Origin: Citrus sinensis
Taxonomy: Eukaryota; Streptophyta; Magnoliopsida; Sapindales; Rutaceae
Reading direction: 5' to 3'
Length of the DNA stretch: 64,000 nucleotides
Assembly: GCF_022201045.2 (NCBI RefSeq)
Contig: NC_068563.1
Span: 6,882,001 to 6,946,000, forward strand
Positions 12,201 through 23,165 of the stretch are shown piece by piece. The position numbers and the translations under genes were made by a program. Numbering within the stretch: position 1 is the stretch's first letter; the number at the start of each line of letters is the position of its first letter. Under the pieces are notes generated by a model. The model did no database searches and had not been told where the DNA came from. It worked only from the letters and a program-made list of their open reading frames with translations.

Positions 12201-12474
12201 TGCCAACATAAGGTGACAAGATACCTCCTATGCTTTGGTTACGAAGATCTAACTTGGTCACCCTTTGATTCCTACGACCACAAGTCACCCCTGTCCAGTG
12301 CTGGCACAAGTTAACACAAGCACTACGGTTCCAGGAACTTGTGACTCCGAGGGGATCATGAAGCTGTGACTTTATGGCAAGTAATGAGAGACAATCTGTC
12401 TCGTTAGAAAGGGCCAGAGCTTTGGCAAGTGCGATGGATACAAGTAGAATAATAATGATACGAAGTTGCTGCAT
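9252..12474 (-). CDS. LRR receptor-like serine/threonine kinase, subfamily XII (At3g47570/EFR/Xa21-like)
   Basis: Two exons, 9807-12474 and 9252-9613, joined as Pro-G|AG-Tyr (VAPEYG); 1009 residues from the start chosen. Order: signal peptide (1-24), LRR N-terminal cap with CxxxCxHWxGVxC pattern, about twenty LRRs to ~residue 620, transmembrane segment ~648-668 followed by RRRR, kinase ~704-1000. The kinase has GRGSFGFVYKG, catalytic Lys ~732 (VAVKVI), HGDLKPSN (non-RD, Asp ~837) and DFG ~855. The single intron near the kinase end is typical of subfamily XII, which senses microbial peptides at the plasma membrane. An in-frame ATG 39 bp upstream (12513) overlaps a TATAAA box, so the inner ATG beginning MQQLRIIIILL is preferred. 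Oddity: the subdomain IX Asp (DVYSYG in relatives) is Gly here (GGVYSYG). Ligand unknown. Confidence 0.93.
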
Positions 12475-12513
12475 TGTTTTTGTCAATGATCTACAGAGGA
12501 ATATTTGAGACAT

Positions 12514-12519
12514 TTTATA
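12514..12519 (-). promoter_or_regulatory. TATA box of the LRR kinase gene
   Basis: TATAAA on the minus strand directly abutting the upstream in-frame ATG at 12513. With a normal 25-35 base spacing, transcription would start near 12480-12490, downstream of that ATG and just upstream of the ATG at 12474. This decides the start chosen for the kinase gene. Confidence 0.6.
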
Positions 12520-13050
12520 GAGCGTGCATGGAATCTAGTTAATTAGGCAACCTCATCATTGTCTTTCTCATTTGTTTCTTGGAATAAGGCCACCTGATAC
12601 ATTAAACGGCAAACAAAAACGATTGACTTGATCATTTCCTAATTAATTAAATAAACAGTGCCGGTCGAGAGTAGGAGTTAATCTTAAGAATCTTTACTAT
12701 CATGTACGTTCATATGCATTTTGCTCAGAAAAATGACAAAATAATTCAAAATACCATCATCTAATGATCATAATAACCTGTTAATATATATATATATATA
12801 CATGAATCGATTAATGCCGGCCAACAAACGGAGTCTTTAATTTCCTAATATTAAAATTTTAAATCGTAAAGATACATGCAGAAACCTCTTCCCCTTGGCC
12901 ATGTCAATCTCATGATTTTAAATTCATGTTGTTGTATCGCCACTTTGTTAAGGAAAGAGAGTACAAAGTTGGCTTATATAGATCAAGCAACTACGCGCGC
13001 GCACACACACGAGACCAAGCCCTGAAGGGAGTGATTTGAAGAAGTAGAGG
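12520..13050. other. Upstream region of the LRR kinase gene
   Basis: AT-rich DNA with a (TA)n run near 12783-12800 and an alternating GCGCGC-ACACAC stretch near 12993-13010. It is likely promoter sequence for the kinase; no gene is seen. Confidence 0.4.
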
Positions 13051-13059
13051 ATAAACTAT

Positions 13060-13480
13060 TACGGATATGAAATTAATAGGAAAAACTATTAGAGCCGACT
13101 AAATCTCTCACGCACAAAGAAGTAAAGTCGACTAATCCTAAGTGAAAGTGTCGATGAACTCAATGCCACTATTCTTGAACAGCTTGGAGTTGGAGTTGAG
13201 CCTTCCTTTCTCACTATTATGGATATGAAATTAGTAGGAAAAATTGGATTCAATTGTCAACTCCTCCTATAAAAGGATTGACTAAGGATTCGAACCATAG
13301 CGTAGCTGACTAATCCTAAGGCAAAGGTTCGAGAAACTCAAAGCCATTATTCTTGAACAACTTAGAGTTGGAGCCGAGCCTTCGTTCCACATTATTATGG
13401 ATACGAAATTAATAAGAAAAATGGGACTCCTCCTTAAAATATGATTGACAACGGATTCGAACCATAGCACATGCTTTTAT
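13060..13480. repeat. Imperfect tandem duplication, period about 178 bp
   Basis: The phrase GACTAATCCTAAG occurs at 13130 and 13308. Each copy continues with matching blocks (TATTCTTGAACA, TTGAGCCTTC / CCGAGCCTTC, ATTATGGATA, GGATTCGAACCATAGC). A truncated third copy of the ATGAAATTAATAGGAAAAA block lies at 13068. Two short minus-strand open frames here are by-products. Family unknown. Confidence 0.8.
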
Positions 13481-15040
13481 AAAACCGTACGATTCTCCCG
13501 ATCTAAAATCAAAGGAAATTGGTATAATGTGCCCAACCATTATCTTCGTTAAAAAACAAACAAAAAGAATCTGGTGAAATTGAAAATCCACACTATAAAT
13601 ATTCTGTTATCAAGCAACAAATATACGTGGCATAACCATATAATATCTGGTGAATAGAATTTAAGTAATTTGACAATATAGCTTGTTACGATATCGAAAT
13701 GGATGCAGGGTAACCTTGATTAAATTATCTATTTACTTGTAGACGATGACTCCATAGCGTGGTGAAATGCCACGGCTGGCATGTTATTATCAATGTAAAT
13801 TAATCTTTACATGCTCCATCAGTCTTGGTGATTTTTTCAGTTATATTAATTGGGTTTCATTTCACCGTCACATTTGATCTTTTGGGACATTCTAAATCTA
13901 GACATCTTTATCGATTATTGCACACTTATATTATAATTTTACTTGTATCGCTCAACAACCAAATAGCAGGAAGCAAGTTTTGTGATGTGTTTTGTAAATT
14001 CGTAATGATGAGGGCAAAGAAAAATAAATATAGTTTTGTGCTATTGCTTGAATATGATATCACTTGCTTGATTGCTTCGCTAAAGCCTAAGTTTTTGGGC
14101 TATTGATTAAGAACTTGGCCTTGAGGCAGCGCCTTTGAAAATTTTAAGCGCATTCGGAACATTGGCCCATTATTGATTTGAAACACTTAAAAAAAAAAAA
14201 AAAAAAAGAGAGGCTCCTCCTAAATTTTTAAAATATCAAAATCTAGCTAAAAAAAAAGCAGCCGTTTTTGGTTAGTTGCTTTATTTATTGCCTCAAAATT
14301 TAATTGCATAAATTGGTTTGATTCATTGTAGTGAATTAATTGATTTAATGCCAATGAAATTAGTTGATTGATGTCCTAATTAATTTTTTTTTAATAAAAT
14401 GAACTTTTTTTTGAAGTCTCTCACAGCTAATTATTCTGCCTACTTGTTACGGTTATGGAGAAATATTTTTTAAAAAAAAAAAATAACAACAACATCATAA
14501 ACTTTTACAAAGAAAACAAAATATGGTTGAAATGAAAATATAAGATTCAATTTACAAGATTTCTATAGATCTTGGATTGCGACCTCAACTCTCTTATTAT
14601 ACTCTTGAGAATGTTTTGAACGCGTGAAATACATCGAGGTCAAATCAGTTGTAAATGTATTGAATTAAATATTTTAATAAAATTAAATTTCAGTACTTGT
14701 TATTTATTGAATGTTTTTAGAATTATAATATTGTTTAAACTTAGTCCACCCTATATTGAAATTCTAACACCGCTACTTACCTTGAGATCACCTTCTAACC
14801 AAACTTCATATATTTTTATTTTTAAAACAATATTTATTTGATGAGCAATCTTTATTAAATAAATAATTTTGATGGTTCTTTAAAAGAGAGTGTTTTTATT
14901 TATATTTTTTATATTATTTAGTTGGAATGACAACTCAATTCCTTCTCCACTTTATGTGAGTGAGAAAAATTTTATTTCATAAACTGTGTCAATCAAATAA
15001 AATTCTTTTTTTTTCAAAGCTAAAAATGAAATATAATGAA
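13481..15040. other. AT-rich intergenic DNA, nothing recognised
   Basis: Very AT-rich sequence with several poly-A/poly-T runs (for example 14190-14206 and 14469-14482). No gene, RNA or clear transposon end was identified. Confidence 0.4.
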
Positions 15041-15440
15041 TACAGCCTCAATACAACTGCAACGAACTACCACGGCGTCGTTTTCCAATAACTGACAAAA
15101 ACCGGATGTCGTTTTTCACATTTAAAAAGGGGTTCCCACGCATAATTCTAGTGGGCCCAAAAGAAACAATTAAGTGGGCCACTCTTGCTTTTTCTGATGA
15201 TTGACAAATCTTAAATGAGAAGTGGATAAGCTTGCACGCCCTTTCTCCTGGAGCACTAAGACGTGCCACGTGTGTCAGAAAATTGATGCTCGGTATCTTT
15301 CACCACGTGTCCACCATCTAATGCTCAGGTCAACACGAACGTCATCAACGGCTTATTTAACGCCACGTTTCCGGCCATCGCGCAATTGACGGAGACAAGG
15401 AGTGGGGACCCGATCTTCGATGGGTCCCCTATATTATTGT
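15041..15440. promoter_or_regulatory. Isolated G-box-rich, GC-richer island without an attached gene
   Basis: Unlike its flanks, this stretch has balanced composition and a cluster of ACGT-core sites: GCCACGTGTG near 15264, CACGTGTCC near 15304 and GCCACGTTT near 15361. A perfect 8-bp inverted repeat GGGGACCC/GGGTCCCC lies at 15404-15411 and 15422-15429. It looks like a plant promoter (ABRE/G-box type), but no coding sequence follows on either strand. It could be a promoter fragment carried by a rearrangement. Confidence 0.4.
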
Positions 15441-16040
15441 ACCCTTTAGAAGTTAACTTCATGAATAATTGGGTTCATAATTTTGTGGCTTTTTTTTTTA
15501 ATTTTTTTTTTATACTAACAATTTTTAATCATTACAATTTATTAATGTATTTCAATATGAGATTTATTAAAAAAAAAAGATAAATAACTTAATCTTTAGT
15601 AGAAAACTATCACGATCACGAGTAATTTTTTTTAATAGGTAGAAAATATTTATTAGAATCAGTTGAATGTATTTACTAAAACAACCTAATCTTAAGCATA
15701 ATAGGAGAGTGTGCGATCTTGAATTTAATCTGCTCTCATATTTCCCTTCTTGTTGCTACAAGAATCACTTTGTGAAAAGAGAGAAAAAAAAATGGTGGTC
15801 CTGACGATATTCAATTAATGATTGAAAATAATTATTGGAGGTGATTGTGATGATACATATAATTCTCTTGCATTTCGCTATCTCAAAAAAGTCATATCGT
15901 GAGGAATTAAAAAAATTGTAATCAGATATTTGCCTAATTTTATAATTTACGTTTATTTGGAATTAACAATTTTTTTTTTTGTTGGAGAACTTATATCCAT
16001 TTATTCAGTTATTAAATGCATAAAAATAAAATTTTAATAG
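15441..16040. other. AT-rich intergenic DNA
   Basis: Low-complexity AT-rich sequence. No gene or repeat end was recognised. Confidence 0.4.
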
Positions 16041-17125
16041 CTATAATGTGGAATCAATGATGTTAGGGTTATCATAAAGTTAGAATATAAAGTTTTTATC
16101 TAAAACTGATGTAACAAATAATATGACATTATTATATTGAAATAATTATCTAAAACTTAATAATTAGTTATTAAGTCTCGCCATATTTTATCCAATTGTA
16201 AATTTATATTGAAATGTTAGAATATAAAATTTGTATTCCAGCTAGGGGTGGGAAACGGTTCGGTTCGGTTCTGAATTGAATTGAATCATCAATATTTATA
16301 AAAATAATAATTCGAATGCAGTCTAAACCGTAATTTTCTTCATATTTTCTAATTTTTTATTTTGATTTTTTTCCATATAAATCGATCTTTTTTTTTAATT
16401 TTAAAACCAAATTGAACCATTGGATAGTTCTTTTTTCTTCATATTTTCTTTGTTTTAAAAATTTAATATCTATAATGTGGAATCAATGATGTTAGGGTTA
16501 TCATAAAGTTAGAATATAAAGTTTGTAACTAAAACTGATGTAACAAATAATATGACATTATTTTATAGGAAATAATTAATTATTAAGTCTCGTCATATTT
16601 TATTCAATTGTAAATTTATATTGTGTATTTGTCTACCTTACGTTTAACTTAAGGTATGCCCTCTCACACAACTGAACAATGGGACCCACTACTCTAGAGA
16701 GAGTTGTACCTTACGTTAAACGTAAGGTAACAGCTCCCTTATATTGTAATATTATAATATAAAATTTGTATTCCAATTAGGGGTGGGAAATGGTTCAATT
16801 CGGTTCTGAATTGAATTGAACCATCAATTTTTATAAAAATAATAATCCGAATGCAGTCAAAATCATAATTTTCTTTGTATTTTCTAATTTTTTATTTTGA
16901 TTTTTTTCCCATATAAATTGATCTTTTCTTTTAATTTTAAAACCAAACTGAACCATAATTTTCTCCGTATTTTCTGTTTTAAAAACCGTTGCAGTCTAAA
17001 CCGTATTTTTCTTCATATTTTCTAATTTTTTCCATATAAATCAATCTTTTTTCTTTATTTTAAAACCAAACTGAACCTTTGGATCGGTTCAATTTTTTCA
17101 AGAAATTTCTTCCTCCACCCCTAAT
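16041..17125. repeat. Tandem duplication with GGTTCGGTT-type fold-back sequence
   Basis: A block starting CTATAATGTGGAATCAATGA at 16041 is repeated at 16470. The following block starting TAGGGGTGGGAAA at 16243 is repeated at 16778. The second unit is longer because of the MITE insertion listed separately. The TAGGGGTGGG block opens into GGTTCGGTTC sequence and is mirrored at 17085-17122 (GGTTCAATTT ... CCACCCCTAATT), giving a fold-back element of about 350 bp. Partial copies of AAACCAAACTGAACC lie between. Such elements are common in plant intergenic DNA; the family name is not known to me. Confidence 0.75.
16624..16738. mobile_element. 115-bp MITE, hAT-like (8-bp target duplication)
   Basis: Flanked by TTATATTG at 16616-16623 and 16739-16746. 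Near each end is a palindromic block around TACCTTACGTTTAAC and its inverse (16634-16656 and 16707-16729), so the element can fold on itself. The corresponding place in the sister copy of the surrounding duplication (near 16205) has a single TTATATTG and no insert. That is an empty site and makes the boundaries secure. An 8-bp duplication points to hAT mobilisation; the family is unassigned. Confidence 0.85.
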
Positions 17126-17940
17126 TCTAACTTTATAAGTGGATTTAACACTTTATATAAAATAAACATGTAAGATATTAAATAAATGATTGATAAATTC
17201 CTTTTTAGATATAATCGATTGGATTTAGATATTTTTTTGTGCAAAAAAAATCCTTCAATATAATCAAAATATGTCGAACTCGTCAAAGCACATGCATGCA
17301 TGCATGAAACCTAGTTTTGCCACATGTCTTTTAGATCCATATTGGAGAATATGATACATTAATTATATACCAAAATATCCACGGATGTCAGTCAAAACAA
17401 TCAACATGTGCCAATTGCCAAAACTTCGTGCCACACCTTCCTCTGCCGGAGGCTTGTCTTTTAACCACATTTGATGTGGAGACAAACCATTAAGGACATG
17501 CCCCAATATGGCTTCCATTTTGATAAGGCCACAATGAGTGACATCTTCAAGATTTGGAAATGCATATTAAACAACTCTTGAAGTTTTTTATAATCTTTAC
17601 TGAGTTAGCTATTTATTGGGACTCACCTAAATTTTAATATATCTGCTATCAAGTTCATATATTTACTCTCAATAAATTAAGAAGAAAGTGTCTATTTTCT
17701 CTTCGAAACCTTTTTTTTTTTTTTTACACGCGTTTTTAGGGTATATTTTAAAAGAACTTATTTTCATCATTGATTGATATGTTTGTATATGTAGCTAAAG
17801 CATTTCAGTCAAAACAAGAATAAAAGTGTTCATTCTCTTATTATAAGGGTGAAACTACATTAAACGTCATATTTGTTTATACTTCTCAAAATTTTCATTA
17901 CATTTATAAAATCATAGTTTATGTTGTAGTAGGGGGAGCT
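17126..17940. other. AT-rich intergenic DNA
   Basis: No gene was recognised. It contains a short CATGCATGCATGCATG run near 17290-17306. Confidence 0.4.
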
Positions 17941-17944
17941 ATGA

Positions 17945-18957
17945 ATAGGGGTGGCAAAAATTCCCACGGGGATGGGTACCCTCGGGGATTTTCCCCATTC
18001 GGGGAGGGTATGAGGATAATTTCATATCAAATTTCTTATTCGGGGAGGGGACGGAGAAATTTTTTTACCCAATTTCTTATTCGGGGAGGGGACGGGGATG
18101 AGGTGGAATCCCCATCCCCTACCCATTTTCCCATTTTAATTTTTAATTTTATTTTAATTTTTTAAAATTACTAGTAAATAAATAATAAAATTTAAATTCT
18201 AAAATTATAAATATTGGTAAAAATAAAAAATATCAAAATATTTATATTATTAAACTTTTAGGCCTAATTAACTAATTAAAGTCCTAAATTTTTATTTAGG
18301 ACATTAAAAAGACCGAGTAGATTCTATTAGCCAAACATTTTTTTATAATTTTAATATTCTTTAAATATTTTAAACTTAAATCTATTTTTTATTTATTTTT
18401 AGATGTTATAATTGCCCACAGCGAATCACAATTTTAATATCTAATCTAATTTAATCTAATATTTGCTTTTGATTTGCTCCGATTTAACTATTGTATTGTA
18501 AAGGGAATAGTCCACATTTATAAAGTGTCCACGCCACCATTGAAAAAGTTAATTTTGAATCTAAATTCGATTTTATTTGTAACAATTTTGTATTAAACTA
18601 TTAATTTGTTCATGATAGTTTGTAAAAGAAGTTTGTATTCATTGTATGTTGCGTTACTTACTAATTTAATGTATGTGACTTTTGTAATAGATATTAATGT
18701 AAGATATATTTCGAACTTTACTTTTATTTGAATTTTTTATTTTAATATATGATTAACTCAAAATTGAAAAAAAATGTATTAGTTATTCGAGGATCGGGGA
18801 TCCTCGGGGATCCCCTGTTATTATTCAGAGAAGGGATGAAAATTCTCTCAAGTAATTCTGACGGGGACGGGGAGGGGATGGGGACATACGTAAAATATCG
18901 GGGATGGGTACGGGGAGATCGGTCCCCTCCCCTCCCCTCCCCGTTGCCATCCCGGCC
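17945..18957. mobile_element. Fold-back element with G-rich/C-rich ends
   Basis: Left end ATAGGGGTGGCAA followed by many GGGGA-type repeats (17960-18110). Right end has the mirror image, ending CCCCGTTGCCATCCCGGCC. ATGA occurs just outside both ends (17941-17944 and 18958-18961), a candidate target duplication. The core is AT-rich and non-coding. This matches a widespread plant class of non-autonomous inverted-repeat elements whose ends resemble GGGGTGGCAA; classification is inference. Confidence 0.65.
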
Positions 18958-18961
18958 ATGA

Positions 18962-19589
18962 ACATGATTTTGGGTTGATGGGGACCATAATGGAGATCCT
19001 ATAACTTGATGAGGTTAGAATCAAAAGATTGTAAATCTGAGTAGCCAAAACGTAAAATTAACGTAGAAATGAATTAAAATTTCAATTAGTACACTTGTGT
19101 ATTGAATGATCGAACCTCCTGCATACGTACGGCCAGCGAGCTAATGTTCTGGTCTCCCTTTTGGCGACAATTTTCTTGAAAATTTTGCACTAGGAACTAT
19201 AGAAAACGGCAAGATTCATAATTAACTTTTTTCCCCCCTTCAATACTGTCCCTAAGATGGGAGTAATAGTGGACATAAAAAAATCTCATGTGTTATGGGG
19301 ACCCATTTGTAAATTGATTACTTCTCATGCCTGTGGAGCAAATCATGTTATGTGGTGCAGCAGCTCATTAATTATTTCAATGAAGGCCGCCCTTGTATAA
19401 TGTTGCAGATCAATAATTCAAAATGATGCTACAAATTGTATCATTTATTGTGTATATATATAAAGTATAGACAATTTATCATTTTTTTCCTTCCAATATT
19501 TATATATAATATTACACACACACACACACATCTTTTTTTTTTTTGGGAATTCCTTCTAGATGATATATGTTGATTCAATCAGCTTACGC

Positions 19590-19626
<37 letters not shown>

Positions 19627-21881
19627 TAATTTGTTACGCTTTATCTTTAGAAAAAGAATTTATTTAATTTGACATCCAAATTGGTGATATTTTGTGCCAA
19701 ACTCTTATTACATAATTAATTTTAATTTTCTAATAGTAGTGAAGAAAACAAGTCAACCAACTTTGTACAAAATAAACATACCATTTTGTTTTTTCATTTG
19801 AAATCATAATATATTTGAATTTGATCGAAGTTTGAACGAGTCTGAATATAAATGTCTGAATGACATATTTATTTTTTTTCTAATATTTGAATATAAATGG
19901 CATCTTATTTATTTTTATTTTTATGATTATTTGACATTTATGTCATTATAAAAATAAATAAAGGGATTATGTTTTATAGTTTAAAAATTAATTATACTTA
20001 ATAGATATTTTTTTAAAATAGTATTTACTTCTCATTTATTTCTTTTCCCATTCATAAATGTCACAAAGTACTTTCTTTATGCAAATACAAATGTTTAAAA
20101 ATCAGACATAATTTACCAAATACAATCAAAAGAACTAAAAAAGTTTAATAAAATTTCAGATCTCATACATTTAACAAACAATTTCAGACTCCATATCATC
20201 TACAATTTCCTTCTCTCTTTCTCTCTTTCCTTTTTTTTCCTCATTACATCTGGAAAAAAAAAGATTTCTCTCCTTTTTTTTAATTAAATTACAATGTAAT
20301 AGTCATTGATCTAAATTCAAAAAAAGGACAATTAAATTTAGAGATGACAATAGAAAGGGGAGGGGATTGACATTTTGTACCCATCTTGGGCACTCTGCTT
20401 ATATCCCTCTCCCCTTGTCCCTTTTAAATAGTTTGTGAGGAGATGATGAGAATCTACAAATAATAAAAGAAGATTTCCGAGATTTCGTAATTCTCGAATG
20501 ATTGATACTTTTACTTTTGGAACTTTATTTAATCATATTAAAGTAAATATAAAATTGTATCACCAACACAAAAATATTAAAATAAACTAAAATAATTAAA
20601 ATTACATCTATTGAATGGAATTAATGTCATTAGAATTACAAAATAATTTATAAAATTAAGGAAAAGTTGAGTTTCAAAGTTGAACACATTCATAAAAGTC
20701 ATATGGTATAAATAAAGTAATTTTCGTCAATTTTCAAGTGTTTACATTAATTTTTATTTATAATATTTTATATATATATTATGATATTTATTATTTACAG
20801 TCACATTCTTACAATTTAATGTATTTACTAAAAATTTTAAAAAACAAAATATAAATATAAATGGAGAAATTAGAGAGGGTATATGGTTCACTAAACTCTA
20901 TCCTCTCTCCGAATAAGAGATTGAGCATACAATTATCTGTATTTCTTTTTCAAATAAGAAATTAAGTATATAATTAATCCTTCTTCGAATGAAAAATAGA
21001 AAAAAATAAATCTTTTCAAGAGACTCGCCCATAAAAATTTTGTCATCCTTAGTTAAATTAGACAGTTAATAAGTTATATTATTTGTAACTTACAACAACT
21101 AAAAAAAATTTACGTAATATAAAAGAATAGTAGCATGTGATAAAAGCGGAAGATCATACATAATTACACTTAAATTTATTGAAAGTTAGATTAGATGAAA
21201 CTTAGCAAGACCAATTAAATTAATGATGGAAGATTGAAATGGGTGTCCAATAATATTTTTACTTTATTTTATTTTCTCGGGGAGAGTATTGAAAAAGTTT
21301 GGGTCCCAAACTTTGGGTCCTTGCATGTGTTAGTTCTTTTCAGTCAGTCACAGGTAAAAAGTAGGAGGTGGTAGAGATTGGTTGCAATTTTTTTTTTTTC
21401 ACATAATTTATTATTTTCTGTTGGCGGTGGGGGCTTAACATTAATTCCGGATAAAAGGTTGATTGATTGAAAATTAATAAAAAAATTGTTCCGAAGAAAA
21501 ATTAATCATCCCATCCCATATCTGCCCATGTTTTTCAACAGTCAACACTCATCTAATTTCCAACGGCACCCCACCCTACAATGAATTTTATAATTTTATT
21601 ATTACTTATCATTATAACATTTAATGTTCAAATAATGCTCAATCCTTTTAACTTTTTTTTTAAGAAAAAAAAGGAATAAAAATTTCATAAAATCAATGAA
21701 ATATCTATCGAGATTTATTCAGAAATCTACATCTATTAAAATTGAAATCTTTAACTTCACATTTGGGGAGATATATCTTCTTCGATTAATATCATAATGG
21801 CTTCAATGGATAGATTTTTGTACCTATTGTTTCTTCGTTTAAAAACAACACATCCTTATATTGAAAAACACTTTCTACACA
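18962..21881. other. AT-rich intergenic DNA with microsatellites and a possible degraded fold-back element
   Basis: Holds an (AC)n run near 19511-19530 and an (AAT)n run near 19590-19622. At 20340-21050 a left end GAGATGACAA with GGGGAGGGG is mirrored by TTTTGTCATCC on the right; TTAAATT lies outside each end. This is probably an old relative of the element at 17945-18957. No gene was seen. Confidence 0.45.
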
Positions 21882-21886
21882 TATAT

Positions 21887-22821
21887 TGTTTGGGAGAAAT
21901 ACGTCGACGAGACCAGGCATGGTGAGCAGATATCTGATGGCAGAGTTCTGCGAACCGGTATGTCCCGTAAAAGCCTGGTGCGCGGGGGAACAAGAGCAGA
22001 AATATCCTGCTCATCCACGAGGCCAATTTCCTGTAAGGAGCATAAGGCCATTCCGGCTAGAGGTCGAGAGGCGAGGAGACCCGGTCGACGGCAGTTGGCA
22101 AGACGGGCTCCCCAGCCCGAGAATCTAGGTACGACAGCCACGCTTTTCCCAGAACCGTGGCGTAACACGCAAGATCTCACAGAACTACGACAGCCACGCT
22201 TTCTCCAGAACCGTGGCGTAACACGCAAGATCTCACAGAACTACGACAGCCACGCTTTCCCCAGAACCGTGGCGTAACACGCAAGATCTCACAGAACCAC
22301 GACAGCCACGCTTTCCCCAGAACCGTGGCGTAACACGCAAGATCCCGCGTTTGCCCATAACGCAGCAGTCAGAGTCCCATACTGTCTCGAAAAAAGCGGA
22401 AGACTCGAATTCGGGGGAAGCCTATAAAAAGGTAGCCAACGAAGGTAAAAGGGTTAGCATTTTTGAGATAAAAGAGAAAAGAACTTCAAAAGGAGAAAAA
22501 ACCACAAAAAAGCCATAAGATCTGTGGCGAGCGTTCCCGGAACCTTCATATCTGACTTGAGCATCGGAGGGTTTGTGCCGGGAAAACAACCGGCGTACCC
22601 TGACTTGTCTGTGTGCGCAGAAACCTCTGGAGAAGAAGCCTCGCGAGAAGACCTTCTGGTCGTGAAGAAGTTGATCGGGCAGAAATCCTGGTCATATAAC
22701 GAGGAGAACCGGAATCCCGCATCAACAATTCCAACCCCAGTGGTTCGAGTGACAGTTGATAACATAAATGTTGGTGACAGAATCTGGTCGGTCCAAGCGC
22801 GAGCAGTTTTCCGCATCAACA
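21887..22821 (+). mobile_element. Solo LTR, probably Ty3/gypsy, 935 bp
   Basis: Begins TGTTTGGGAG and ends GCATCAACA (TG...CA). It is flanked by perfect 5-bp duplications TATAT at 21882-21886 and 22822-22826. It is far more GC-rich than its surroundings. It contains a TATA box (CCTATAAAAAGG at 22421) and downstream TTGAGCATCGGAGGGTTT and GCCGGGAAAACAACCGGCG, wording typical of the R/U5 part of plant gypsy LTRs. No internal domain, primer binding site or second LTR follows, so this is the product of LTR-LTR recombination. Open frames across it (21861-22277, 22524-22925) are not genes. Confidence 0.85.
22131..22344 (+). repeat. 56-bp tandem repeat in the U3 region of the solo LTR, about 3.8 copies
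   Basis: Units start ACGACAGCCACGCTTT at 22131, 22187, 22243 and 22299 (last unit 46 bp). Copies differ at only a few positions. Each unit contains the near-palindrome CCACG...CGTGG. Such arrays in U3 often carry enhancer elements. Confidence 0.95.
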
Positions 22822-22959
22822 TATATTATCACAACTTTGAACACAAGTTGTCTACTTTGTATTGCCGACGACGTGTGAGATTGTCACATTGCATAGTCAT
22901 CGTGCTGATTATAGTAAAATATTAGCAACATTATGTTATGTGTTTCGTTACTGTCTTAA

Positions 22960-23165
22960 TTACGAGGTATTTTGGGGAGGGCCCCAACTATGGGAGGCAC
23001 CTTTAAGCCCGTATCATAATCTAGACTAGAAGTCTCCGCTCGAACCGGGAGGTACAGGTTTTCCCAACAAAGACGACTTCCCTGCAACTCGAACTGGAGA
23101 TCAAACTCAATCAAGTCACTTAAGGGGACTCCATTGTCAGTGAAGCCAACACTTTGTTGGTTGTT
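22960..23165 (-). mobile_element. tRNA-derived SINE-like sequence
   Basis: Read on the minus strand it opens GTGTTGGCTTCACTGACAA (box-A-like) followed about 50 bases later by CCAGTTCGAGTTGCAGGG (box-B-like GTTCGA). It ends with GATACGGGC, GGCGCC-like GGTGCCTCCCATAG and CCTCCCCAAAATACC. This layout recalls plant Au-type SINEs. No target duplication was found, so the borders are approximate. Confidence 0.5.

Noticed and set aside
13282-13591. Two short minus-strand open frames
   Set aside because: They fall in the 178-bp tandem repeat and show no conserved features.
21861-22277. 138-codon open frame on the plus strand
   Set aside because: Lies in the solo LTR and is built from its GC-rich U3 and the 56-bp repeat; no domain.
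22131-22344. Regularly repeated units considered as a CRISPR-like array
   Set aside because: Units are contiguous 56-bp tandem repeats without unique spacers, in a plant LTR.
22524-22925. 133-codon open frame
   Set aside because: Spans the R/U5 part of the solo LTR and runs past the TATAT duplication into host DNA, so it is not a gene.
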